Origin: Nocardiopsis sp. NRRL B-16309
GTDB lineage: Bacteria > Actinomycetota > Actinomycetes > Streptosporangiales > Streptosporangiaceae
DNA length: 10,961 nt
Assembly (NCBI RefSeq): GCF_001279585.1
Contig: NZ_LGEC01000106.1
Span: 1-10,961 of the forward strand
Reading direction: 5' to 3'
Under the pieces are notes generated by a model. That model did no database searches. It saw only the letters and a program-made list of their open reading frames with translations, and was not told the origin of the DNA. Shown one piece after another: positions 1 to 6,113 of the stretch. Numbering within the stretch: position 1 is the stretch's first letter; each line of letters begins with the position of its first letter. A program made the translations under genes and the position numbers.

Positions 1-317
<317 letters not shown>

Positions 318-410
318 AAGCGACACACACCCGCGCCGCCACCCCGCCCCCGCACGACACTGCTACCTTCGACCATCACCAACGGTACGAACACGACCCC
401 AGGGGGTAAC

Positions 411-1157
411 ATGCCCGCCGCCATCGACCTGGCGCACATCAGCGAGCTCTACCGCACCCACCGCGACGACCTCGCCCGCGTACGCGAACACATGCGCGCC
501 CACCGGCGCCACACCGGGCACACCATGACCCCCCGACTCGACGACCTCGAAGCCGAGATCACCTACCTCCTCCTACGCCACAACACCCCCGCCACCGTCG
601 TGGAGATCGGCACCGCCCACGGCTGGTCCACCGCCTGGATCCTGCACGCCCTGCACGACAACGGCACCGGCCACCTGCACTCCTTCGACACCACCGACCA
701 CGCCCCCCAGCACGTACCCCACCACCTCACCGACCAGTGGACCTTCACCCACGGCGACGTACGCACCCACACCCACCTCATCCCCGCCCGCACCGACCAC
801 CTGTGCATCGACGCCGCCCACAACGGCTGGTTCGCCCGCTGGTACCTGCACCACCTGCTGCCCACCCTGGCCCCGGGCATCCCCGTCAGCGTCCACGACG
901 TCTTCCACCAGCGCCGCGCCCTGCCCTTCACCGAAGGCGCCGTCGTCCTGGCCTGGCTGACCGCCCACACCACCAACTTCTTCACCGCCTCCGCCGCCCG
1001 AGCACCCCACCACCACCAAGCCCTCACCGACCTGAAGAAACAACTCCACCTGACCGAACCCGTCCACACCAGCCACCGCAACCCGATGATCTACTTCCAC
1101 CTGCCCCACAGCGCCACCCGCGCCCGCACCGCCGCCCCCGCCCACCACGCCCGCTGA
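411..1157 (+). CDS. Class I SAM-dependent methyltransferase (Methyltransf_24-like), 248 aa
   Basis: The start ATG is preceded by AGGGGGTAAC, a good ribosome binding site. The protein has a Rossmann-type SAM fold: motif I VVEIGTAHGWST at residues 63-74 (E65, G67, G71), an acidic residue ending strand 2 in LHSFDTTDH (D93), HGDVR at 114-118, LCIDAAHNGW at 131-140 (D134, H137) and VSVHDVF at 159-165 (H162, D163). The IDAAH and HDVF motifs resemble the metal- or substrate-proximal positions of Methyltransf_24 and O-methyltransferase-type enzymes. No signal peptide or membrane segment is visible, so it should be cytoplasmic. The substrate is unknown. The protein is rich in histidine, partly a consequence of the CAC-rich composition. 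A hairpin right after the stop suggests a monocistronic unit. Confidence 0.8.
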   Translation: MPAAIDLAHISELYRTHRDDLARVREHMRAHRRHTGHTMTPRLDDLEAEITYLLLRHNTPATVVEIGTAHGWSTAWILHALHDNGTGHLHSFDTTDHAPQHVPHHLTDQWTFTHGDVRTHTHLIPARTDHLCIDAAHNGWFARWYLHHLLPTLAPGIPVSVHDVFHQRRALPFTEGAVVLAWLTAHTTNFFTASAARAPHHHQALTDLKKQLHLTEPVHTSHRNPMIYFHLPHSATRARTAAPAHHAR

Positions 1158-1158
1158 C

Positions 1159-1195
1159 CCCGGCTCCGGCCCCGCCACCCGCGCCCGGAGCCGGG
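1159..1195 (+). terminator. Hairpin terminator of the methyltransferase gene
   Basis: CCCGGCTCCGG (1159-1169) and CCGGAGCCGGG (1185-1195) form a perfect 11-bp stem with a 15-base loop, beginning two bases after the methyltransferase stop codon. There is no U-tract, which is common for actinobacterial intrinsic terminators. Confidence 0.7.
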
Positions 1196-1272
1196 CCCCG
1201 CACCACCCGTTGCCCCGCCCCCGACCCGACCGGTAACCTCACCGTCCCAAGGACAGGGGAGGACCCAGCACC

Positions 1273-1653
1273 GTGCCGCGCCGCCGCACACCCCAGGACG
1301 ACAAGCGCCTCAGCTACACCAAGGACCGCCGCAACGAATACGGCGAGAACGACAAGAGCTCACGCAAGAGCATCCGCCGCGCCCAACGGCACGTCGCACG
1401 CGCCAACCGCCGCGCCGCCACCCACACGCTGGCCACCATCCGCGGCACCGCCGACACCGGCCTGGCCGAACAGGCACAGGAACGCTTCGAGCGCAAACGC
1501 CCCCGGCGCTGGGAAAAGTGGCCCGACGAACCCCTGCACGTCTCGGTCACCGGCAGCCTCGAACAGCGCGCCGAGCGCGAGGGCCCCGACTCGGCCAACA
1601 CCCGGCGCCTGACCCGGCTGCGCGCCCGCCTGCGCCGCCCCGACCGCAGCTGA
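1273..1653 (+). CDS. Small highly basic hypothetical protein, 126 aa
   Basis: I do not recognise a named family. The start is GTG at 1273, with GGGGAGG at 1256-1262 placed 10 bases upstream, so translation is well supported. The product is strongly hydrophilic and arginine-rich. It begins PRRRTPQDDKRLSYTKDRRN, continues with a helical basic stretch (RKSIRRAQRHVARANRRAA, about residues 31-49), has a central RKRPRRWEKWPDEPL segment, and ends with an arginine-rich tail. There is no membrane segment, signal or metal-binding cluster. It could bind nucleic acid because of its charge, but that is only inference. It follows the methyltransferase in the same direction, separated by that gene's terminator, so it is probably transcribed separately. 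A hairpin about 75 bases downstream may end it. Confidence 0.7.
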   Translation: MPRRRTPQDDKRLSYTKDRRNEYGENDKSSRKSIRRAQRHVARANRRAATHTLATIRGTADTGLAEQAQERFERKRPRRWEKWPDEPLHVSVTGSLEQRAEREGPDSANTRRLTRLRARLRRPDRS

Positions 1654-1726
1654 GCAGGCGCGACCGCCCGCCCCAGGGGTCACAGACCGACAGACTGCCG
1701 CCCGGGGGAGAGGCCACGCAAGGCGC

Positions 1727-1751
1727 GGGCCTTCCCCGCCTGGGAAGGCCC
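1727..1751 (+). terminator. Perfect 10-bp hairpin downstream of the small basic protein gene
   Basis: GGGCCTTCCC (1727-1736) pairs perfectly with GGGAAGGCCC (1742-1751) across a 5-base loop. It lies 73 bases after the stop of the 1273-1653 gene. There is no U-tract. The structure is symmetrical and could also stop transcription arriving from the minus strand. Confidence 0.6.
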
Positions 1752-1954
1752 CATCGCGGTGATCCGCTCGTCGGACGCGGCCCACTCACTCCAGAACCGC
1801 CCCACAGCGCCCCATCCAGGGCAGACCGCAAAGGCGCGGACCGCCACCGCGCCCGCCCCGGGCCAGGGACACAGGCCAGGGGCACACGCCGCGGACGGAG
1901 TCCGGCCCGACCCCGCACGGCCACCGCGCACCGGCGCCCACTCCGCCGGGGGAG

Positions 1955-1995
1955 CGGCCCCACCACACCCCACCCCCGACACACCGGTGGGGCCG
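1955..1995 (-). terminator. Inverted repeat downstream of the alpha/beta hydrolase gene
   Basis: CGGCCCCACC (1955-1964) and GGTGGGGCCG (1986-1995) are perfect complements with a 21-base loop, 54 bases past the stop of the minus-strand hydrolase gene. A competing pairing exists: GGTGGGG at 1986-1992 with CCCCACC at 2014-2020. It probably ends the minus-strand operon; the long loop keeps confidence moderate. Confidence 0.45.
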
Positions 1996-2048
1996 GAGCC
2001 ACACAGCCCCCGACCCCACCACACACCGCGCCCGCACGAGGCCCGTGC

Positions 2049-2822
2049 TCAGCCCTCGGACTCCACCGGCTCCTCCCCGGAACCGCCCGCATCCACCTGC
2101 GCACGCGCCACCTCACGCGCACTCACCACATCGGCCGCATCACCCACGATCCGCGAGAAGTTCACCGGCTGGTCCAGACTCACCATGTGCCCCGCCCGCG
2201 GCACGTTCACCAACCGCCCGTCCGCACACGCGTCGAAGAACTGCTTCTCATGGATACGCATATGGTCCCGCGACCCGTTGATCAACCAGACCGGCCCCGT
2301 ATAGGCCGCCAACGCCGACAACGCGTCCATGTCCGAGACCGAGTCGATCACCGTCGTGGCCGCCTCCACCGCCAACCCGCCGTCCAAGACCGCATCCACC
2401 GCACCATCACGCAACGTCAACCGGTGGAACCGCTCGTTGACCGCCAAACCCTTGTCCGGCAACCGCTCCATCAACACCGACGGAATCCGGTACAACTGCG
2501 CCAACGACTGCGCCGGCTTGGCCGTACAACTGGCCGCCACCAACCCCGCCACCCGGCCCGGCGCCGCCCCGGCCGTGGCGATCGACACGAACCCGCCCAG
2601 GCTCAACCCCACCACCAGAGCACGCCCGCCCACACCGTCGATCGCCCCCAGCACCGTGTCCACCGCACGCCCCAGCGAGAACTCCTCACCCCGCCGCGAC
2701 CCGTGACCCGGCAGATCCGGCGCCACCACCCGGCGCCCCTGAGCCGACAACAACTCCACCTGCGGCCGCCACATACTCCCCGACAACCGAAGACCATGCA
2801 CCAACACGATCGGCACACCCAT
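2049..2822 (-). CDS. Alpha/beta hydrolase, 257 aa
   Basis: This is a typical soluble alpha/beta-hydrolase-fold enzyme. The oxyanion-hole motif VLVHG is at residues 6-10, followed by APDLPGHG (34-41). The nucleophile elbow GLSLG is at 72-76 with Ser74. The acid is Asp186 in INGSRDH, and the base is His212 in RAGHMVSLDQP. The full catalytic triad is therefore present. There is no signal peptide; it should act in the cytoplasm on an ester, lactone or similar substrate that cannot be specified. The start ATG at 2822 is fixed by AGGAGGG (2831-2837) eight bases upstream. That site overlaps the stop codon of the exonuclease gene, so translation is probably coupled. It is the last gene of the recombinase-exonuclease-hydrolase operon. 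The C-terminal tail is acidic and low in complexity. Confidence 0.9.
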   Translation of the reverse strand: MGVPIVLVHGLRLSGSMWRPQVELLSAQGRRVVAPDLPGHGSRRGEEFSLGRAVDTVLGAIDGVGGRALVVGLSLGGFVSIATAGAAPGRVAGLVAASCTAKPAQSLAQLYRIPSVLMERLPDKGLAVNERFHRLTLRDGAVDAVLDGGLAVEAATTVIDSVSDMDALSALAAYTGPVWLINGSRDHMRIHEKQFFDACADGRLVNVPRAGHMVSLDQPVNFSRIVGDAADVVSAREVARAQVDAGGSGEEPVESEG

Positions 2823-2830
2823 ACCAGCAG

Positions 2831-2837
2831 CCCTCCT
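2831..2837 (-). promoter_or_regulatory. Ribosome binding site AGGAGGG overlapping the upstream stop codon
   Basis: Read on the minus strand, AGGAGGG at 2837-2831 shares two bases with the TAG stop (2838-2836) of the exonuclease gene and sits eight bases before the hydrolase ATG. This decides the hydrolase start and suggests translational coupling. Confidence 0.8.
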
Positions 2838-3651
2838 AGGACCCGTACCGCACCGTCACCGGAGCATGATCCGACCAGCGCGCACCATGCTCGACCGCAC
2901 GCTCCACCCGCCCCGACACCGCACGCGAGGCCAACCCCGGCGTGGCCACCTGCAAGTCGATCCGCCACCCCGTGTCATTGTCGAAGGCCCGCCCCCGATA
3001 GGACCACCACGAGTACGGGCCCTCCTGATCCGGATACAGAGCACGCACCACATCCACATACCCGGCCTCATCGAAGACCCGCGACAACCACGCACGCTCC
3101 TGCGGCAGGAAACCCGAACTCTTCCTGTTGCCCCGCCAGTTGCGCAGATCCACCTCCCGGTGCGCGATGTTCCAGTCACCGCACACCACCAGCTCACGGC
3201 CCTGCGCCTCCACCTGCGCACGCCGCTTGATCAGATACGGCAGGAACGCGTCCATGAAACGCTCCTTCTCCTCCTGCCGCGGCGTGCCCACCTCACCCGA
3301 GGGCAGATACAGCGACGCCACCGTCACCGCCCCCAGGTCCACCTCCACATACCGGCCCGAATCCTCGAACTCGGCCTCACCGAAACCCACCCTCGACGCC
3401 TCGGGCTCACGGCGCGAATACACCGCCACCCCCGCACGCCCCTTCGCCGCCGCCGGAGCCAACAACACGTGCCACCCCGGCGGCGCCACCACCGCCGCCG
3501 ACAACTGCTCGGCCTCGGCCCGCGTCTCCTGCAGACACACCACGTCCGCCTCCGTGGCCGCCAACCACGCCACGAAACCCGGATCCTTCTTGGCCGCCGC
3601 CCGCAGACCGTTCACATTCACCGTCGACACCGTCAGATCGTTCACAGCCAC
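2836..3651 (-). CDS. xthA: Exodeoxyribonuclease III (AP endonuclease family), 271 aa
   Basis: Member of the ExoIII/APE1 family of Mg-dependent DNA repair nucleases, which nick abasic sites and remove 3' blocking groups. All expected motifs are present in order: NVNGLRAA near the N-terminus (Asn14), LQET with metal ligand Glu42, LYLPSG with Tyr115, GDWNIAH with Asp159 and Asn161, PQERAWL at 183-189, YSWWSYRG at 213-220, GWRIDL with Asp232, and WSDHAPV with Asp261 and His262. The length is normal for bacterial ExoIII. The start is GTG at 3651, three bases after the recombinase stop; a second in-frame GTG at 3645 is an alternative. The gene sits in one minus-strand operon with xerC upstream and a hydrolase downstream. 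The protein should be cytoplasmic and act in base-excision repair. Confidence 0.95.
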   Translation of the reverse strand: MAVNDLTVSTVNVNGLRAAAKKDPGFVAWLAATEADVVCLQETRAEAEQLSAAVVAPPGWHVLLAPAAAKGRAGVAVYSRREPEASRVGFGEAEFEDSGRYVEVDLGAVTVASLYLPSGEVGTPRQEEKERFMDAFLPYLIKRRAQVEAQGRELVVCGDWNIAHREVDLRNWRGNRKSSGFLPQERAWLSRVFDEAGYVDVVRALYPDQEGPYSWWSYRGRAFDNDTGWRIDLQVATPGLASRAVSGRVERAVEHGARWSDHAPVTVRYGS

Positions 3652-3654
3652 AGA

Positions 3655-4683
3655 CTAGCCACCCACCACCTCCTGCACCCCACCCTCGGACCCGCCCTCG
3701 GCCACCAGGCGCCGCACCACCCCATAGGTACGGTTGGACCCCGCCGCCTCCCGCTGCGCCCGCGCCGTCACCTCGATATAGGCCTGCGACGACGACACCG
3801 ACGCATGCCCCAGCAGATGCATGATCTCGCTCACCGACGCCCCGTCCTCCGCCAACCGCGTCGCGAACGTATGCCGCAGCGCGTGCACCAGCGTCCCCCG
3901 CGCCACCCGGTCGTGCACCCCCGCGTGCTTGTAGCACTGACGCACCAGATACTGCAGACCACCCCGCCGCAACCCCTGGCCCCGGTTGTCCACCAACAAC
4001 GGATCCGCGCCCCGCACGACTCCGAACCGGTGCCGCCGCGAGGCCAGATACGCCTCCAACAACACCTCCAACGGCACCTCGATGGGCAGCACCCGCTCAC
4101 CACCGCCCTTACCGACCACCCGGATCCGCCGCTCACCCGCACGGCCGCCCACCGACTCCACCCGCAGCGACAGCATCTCCGCCGACCGCATCCCCGTCAG
4201 CAGCGCCAACGCGAGCACCGCCAGGTCCCGCTCCGGCCACGGATCACGCGCCCGGCGCGCCCCCCGCGCCAACGCCTCCAACAACCGCTCCGGGGTGTCC
4301 TCGCCCATCAGCGGCTTGGGCCCCGAGGGACGTACCCGCGGCCGCGGCACCGCCGACATCGGATTGCCCGCCACCACCCGCTCCGAGACCCAGAACCCGA
4401 AGAACCCGTTCCACGTCGACCACGCCCGCACCACACTGGAGGCGGCCCGCTCGGTGGCGAAGTCCGCGAACGCCGAGCGCAGCACACCCGCCTCCAGCTC
4501 CGCCAGCGCCACCTGCCCCACCGTGCACCCGCGATCGCGCGCCACCAGCGCCAGCACCGCGTTCAGATCCCGCCGGTAGGCGGCCACCGTGTGCGGCGAG
4601 GGCTTGGCCGCCCGCCGCGCCACCAGATACTGCTCCACCGCGTCCTGGGCCAGGACCGGCCCCGCTCCAGCTGCACCACTCAT
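3655..4683 (-). CDS. xerC: Tyrosine recombinase of XerC/XerD type, 342 aa
   Basis: The N-terminal SAM-like DNA-binding domain (about residues 11-108: VEQYLVARRAAKPSPHTVAAYRRDL, then FFGFWV) is followed by a catalytic phage-integrase domain. All catalytic residues are present: Arg166 (LLTGMRSAEML), Lys192 (VVGKGGGERVLP), His267 and Arg270 (LVHALRHTFATRL), His293 (LLGHASVSSSQ) and nucleophile Tyr302. The spacing from Arg270 to His293 and Tyr302 (23 and 32 residues) equals that of E. coli XerD. I chose ATG 4683 because the recombinase homology begins soon after it; the open frame continues upstream to 4965 through unrelated arginine- and proline-rich sequence. No strong ribosome site precedes it (GAAGG is very close). 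It probably resolves chromosome dimers at dif, although the XerC versus XerD assignment and a role elsewhere cannot be decided. First gene of the operon with xthA. Confidence 0.88.
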   Translation of the reverse strand: MSGAAGAGPVLAQDAVEQYLVARRAAKPSPHTVAAYRRDLNAVLALVARDRGCTVGQVALAELEAGVLRSAFADFATERAASSVVRAWSTWNGFFGFWVSERVVAGNPMSAVPRPRVRPSGPKPLMGEDTPERLLEALARGARRARDPWPERDLAVLALALLTGMRSAEMLSLRVESVGGRAGERRIRVVGKGGGERVLPIEVPLEVLLEAYLASRRHRFGVVRGADPLLVDNRGQGLRRGGLQYLVRQCYKHAGVHDRVARGTLVHALRHTFATRLAEDGASVSEIMHLLGHASVSSSQAYIEVTARAQREAAGSNRTYGVVRRLVAEGGSEGGVQEVVGG

Positions 4684-4724
4684 GCCTTCAGCATCCCCGA
4701 TCCGCCGCCACATCCACGCCCCCG

Positions 4725-4748
4725 CCTCGAACAGAATCGAACACGAGG
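4725..4748 (-). promoter_or_regulatory. Dyad with internal direct repeat upstream of xerC
   Basis: CCTCG (4725-4729) and CGAGG (4744-4748) bracket two copies of TCGAACA (4727-4733 and 4737-4743) with a period of 10 bases, close to one helical turn. It lies 41 bases upstream of the xerC ATG and could be a regulator site. The TCGAAC-N4-TCGAAC arrangement shares its half-site with the actinobacterial LexA box, but that box is an inverted repeat, so I do not call it LexA. Confidence 0.35.
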
Positions 4749-4964
4749 GGAGACCGGCACCCCGCGGGCCGGGGCGGGGAGTCCCGACTCGGTGCGAACC
4801 CGGACGAATGAACCCACAGGGCAGGGGAGAGGCCGATTCAGGAACGAGCGAGGGCATCGAACGCCCGTACGAATCGCGACGTGCGGCCGGACGGCCGCCG
4901 CGCGAGGGGAGGGGTCGCGACCGTGCGCGGAGCACGCGCCCCGGAGCCCCACCGGGCGCGCGCA

Positions 4965-4988
4965 CGGAGCGGGCACCGGAGCGGGCAC
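4965..4988. repeat. Perfect tandem duplication of 12 bp
   Basis: CGGAGCGGGCAC occurs twice back to back (4965-4976 and 4977-4988) in the G-rich non-coding segment. It is probably a replication-slippage product with no visible function. Confidence 0.8.
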
Positions 4989-5088
4989 GCGTGGGCGGGC
5001 GGACTCCGGGCGATCGGACGGCTCATCGGGCGCGGCCGCGGGGGAGTGGAGGCACCGTACGAGCACGGATGCGGGGGAGCAGGACGGT

Positions 5089-5116
5089 GGGAGCGAGGCG
5101 GGAGGGGGCGGACGGG
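5089..5116 (+). other. G-quadruplex-like G-run cluster
   Basis: Four G runs (5089-5091, 5100-5102, 5104-5108, 5114-5116) are separated by loops of 8, 1 and 5 bases. This meets a relaxed G4 pattern, though the first loop is longer than the standard limit of 7. It could simply reflect the local G-rich composition. Confidence 0.3.
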
Positions 5117-5232
5117 CCCGCCGATGACGGGGCGGCGGCATCCGCCCGCGGGAGGCGGGGGCGCACGGTCGGCACACGGCAGCCCATCAGATCACCACGA
5201 ACCACGCATGAGTGATCAAAGCCCTGCAAAAG

Positions 5233-5256
5233 GATGCATAACACAGATTATGCATC
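5233..5256. promoter_or_regulatory. Operator-like palindrome 1 (9-bp arms, 6-bp spacer)
   Basis: GATGCATAA (5233-5241), spacer CACAGA, TTATGCATC (5248-5256) is a perfect inverted repeat. It is one of very few AT-rich sites in the window and lies about 50 bases upstream of the presumed start of the LysE-family pseudogene. The core CATAA-N6-TTATG recurs at 5911-5926. The size and symmetry fit a dimeric helix-turn-helix regulator; which family cannot be told. Confidence 0.6.
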
Positions 5257-5306
5257 AAACATGGACAGGTCACGGTCGGCACCAGGGGACCGCTCAGCTC
5301 AACACC

Positions 5307-5866
5307 ATGCTCCAACCCCACACCCTGCCTGGCCGCGGCCACCGCACCGGTCCTGGCCCCTGGACCCCACCACCTGGACATCCTGTGGCTCGCGCCGCCG
5401 CCGGGGGACCGCGCACATGGGGCAGCACCCTGGGGGTGGAGACCGGAACACTCGTCCACGCCGCCGCGGCCACCGCCTAGGTCCGGGTGCGCGCCACCTG
5501 GGCGCCGACTACCTCGTCCACCTCGACATCCGCGCCCTGACCAGCGAAGACACACCCCACCAGGGCACAGCACCCCACAGCCTCACCAGCGCCCGCGCCT
5601 TCACCGACGACCTCGTCGCCGACGCCGTCAAGCCCAGGGTCTGTTTTCCCGGCCTTCCTGCCCACAGTCCGTCGACCCGGACCAGGGACCCGCCGCACCA
5701 CAGATCCTCATCCTGGGACAGATCATGGGCCGTACTGGGACTGACCAGCGAGCCGCTCATGGCCCTGGGCACCGCCCAGGGCCGACGCGCCACGCGCGCC
5801 TGGCTGCGCCGACGGCGCCATCCACCCGAGCCCGGACGCCGCCACGCACTGACCGGCCGCGGGTGA
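5307..5866 (+). pseudogene. Degenerate LysE/RhtB-family amino-acid exporter
   Basis: LysE/RhtB proteins are inner-membrane exporters of amino acids of roughly 200 residues. Fragments in family order lie here, but spread over all three plus-strand frames. LAAATAPVLAPGP and DILWLA (about 5329-5394) match the N-terminal PGPD region. STLGVETGTLVHAAAATA then ends in TAG at 5478-5480. ADYLVHLDIRALTSED and ARAFTDDLVADAVKP follow at about 5504-5635. PQSVDPDQGPAAPQILILGQ at about 5665-5724 corresponds to the FLPQFV region, and AVLGLTSEPLMALG to ALTGRG ends with TGA at 5864-5866. At least four frame changes are needed, and the transmembrane segment expected between TLVHAAAATA and ADYLV is deleted. Several lesions together make true decay more likely than sequencing error. 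A 210-aa open frame (5234-5866) crosses the remnant but only its second half is family-like. The 5' limit (ATG 5307) is approximate. Confidence 0.75.
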
Positions 5867-5910
5867 AACGACCCGCCCGACCCCTTCCCCGCACTCCCGC
5901 CCATATCGCC

Positions 5911-5926
5911 GATAATGCACATTATG
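5911..5926. promoter_or_regulatory. Operator-like palindrome 2 (same core as palindrome 1)
   Basis: GATAATGCACATTATG contains the perfect dyad ATAATG-CA-CATTAT (5912-5925). Aligned with CATAACACAGATTATG at 5237-5252, it matches at 12 of 16 positions with the same core and spacing (SATAA-N6-TTATG). It lies 45 bases after the exporter pseudogene and about 190 bases before urtA. On the minus strand its right edge overlaps TTGACA (5930-5925), a consensus -35 hexamer, followed 17 bases later by a poor -10 (GATATG). A second small palindrome, TCAAGTTGA, follows at 5927-5935. Confidence 0.55.
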
Positions 5927-5978
5927 TCAAGTTGAGTGGTCATCAGGGCGCCGACCACCCCCACACACACCGCGCCCC

Positions 5979-6048
5979 CACACGAAACCTTAACGACCCC
6001 ACCGGATACCGACATGTATACGTAACGGTCGGGCACGGCACACGAAAC
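5979..6048 (+). promoter_or_regulatory. Presumed urt operon control region with repeated GAAAC elements
   Basis: CACACGAAAC occurs at 5979-5988 and again at 6039-6048, exactly 60 bases apart. Between them lie GTAAC (6022-6026) and overlapping short palindromes in ACATGTATACGTA (6012-6024). GTAAC and the second GAAAC start 22 bases apart, the spacing of alternate half-sites in an actinobacterial GlnR box (GTNAC-N6-GNAAC repeated), but the half-site between them (GCACG) is poor. GlnR is known to control urease genes in Streptomyces, which makes the idea reasonable; the site itself is weak. No clear -35/-10 pair was identified. Confidence 0.35.
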
Positions 6049-6113
6049 ACCCCGCCACCAGCCTCCTAGGTGACCCCGCCCACCCGGCCCCCACCCCAAG
6101 GAGATGGCACACG

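Larger units (their letters stand above)
1654..2048. other. 395-bp intergenic region between convergent genes
   Basis: No convincing coding sequence is seen on either strand; translated frames are low-complexity proline, alanine and arginine. The region separates a plus-strand gene (ending 1653) from a minus-strand gene (ending 2049) and contains two terminator-like inverted repeats, listed separately, one for each direction. A short minus-strand stretch around 1690-1800 reads somewhat more protein-like (WSEWAASDERITAMGPS), but no start, ribosome binding site or family match supports it. Confidence 0.6.
4684..5306. other. Gene-free region upstream of xerC, G-rich on the plus strand
   Basis: No convincing gene on either strand; all long open frames here are arginine-, glycine- and proline-rich shadows. 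From about 4745 to 5170 the plus strand is richer in G than C, the reverse of the rest of the window. As an example, bases 5101-5160 contain 34 G and 18 C, while bases 4081-4140 inside xerC contain 13 G and 31 C. The region holds a 12-bp tandem repeat, a G-quadruplex-like cluster, a dyad near the xerC start and, at its right end (5210-5260), an AT-rich pocket with a palindrome. Confidence 0.6.

Noticed and set aside
1518..3230. 570-aa plus-strand open frame
   Set aside because: Low-complexity shadow spanning parts of four unrelated features, with no ribosome site.
3655..4683. The recombinase as integrase of a mobile element or genomic island
   Set aside because: The domain layout is XerC/D-like, it sits in an operon with xthA, and no tRNA, att repeats or phage genes are visible nearby.
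4727..4743. LexA (SOS) box upstream of xerC
   Set aside because: The half-sites are in direct rather than inverted orientation, so the LexA consensus is not met.
4684..4965. N-terminal extension of the recombinase to 4965
   Set aside because: The extra 94 residues are arginine/proline-rich without recombinase homology; starting at ATG 4683 gives a normal Xer length.
2866..5127. 753-aa plus-strand open frame across xthA, xerC and the gap
   Set aside because: Arginine-, histidine- and proline-rich translation with no domain; two well-supported genes lie opposite.
5234..5866. 210-aa plus-strand open frame as an intact gene
   Set aside because: Only its second half resembles a protein family; the matching N-terminal pieces are in other frames, so the locus is treated as an exporter pseudogene.
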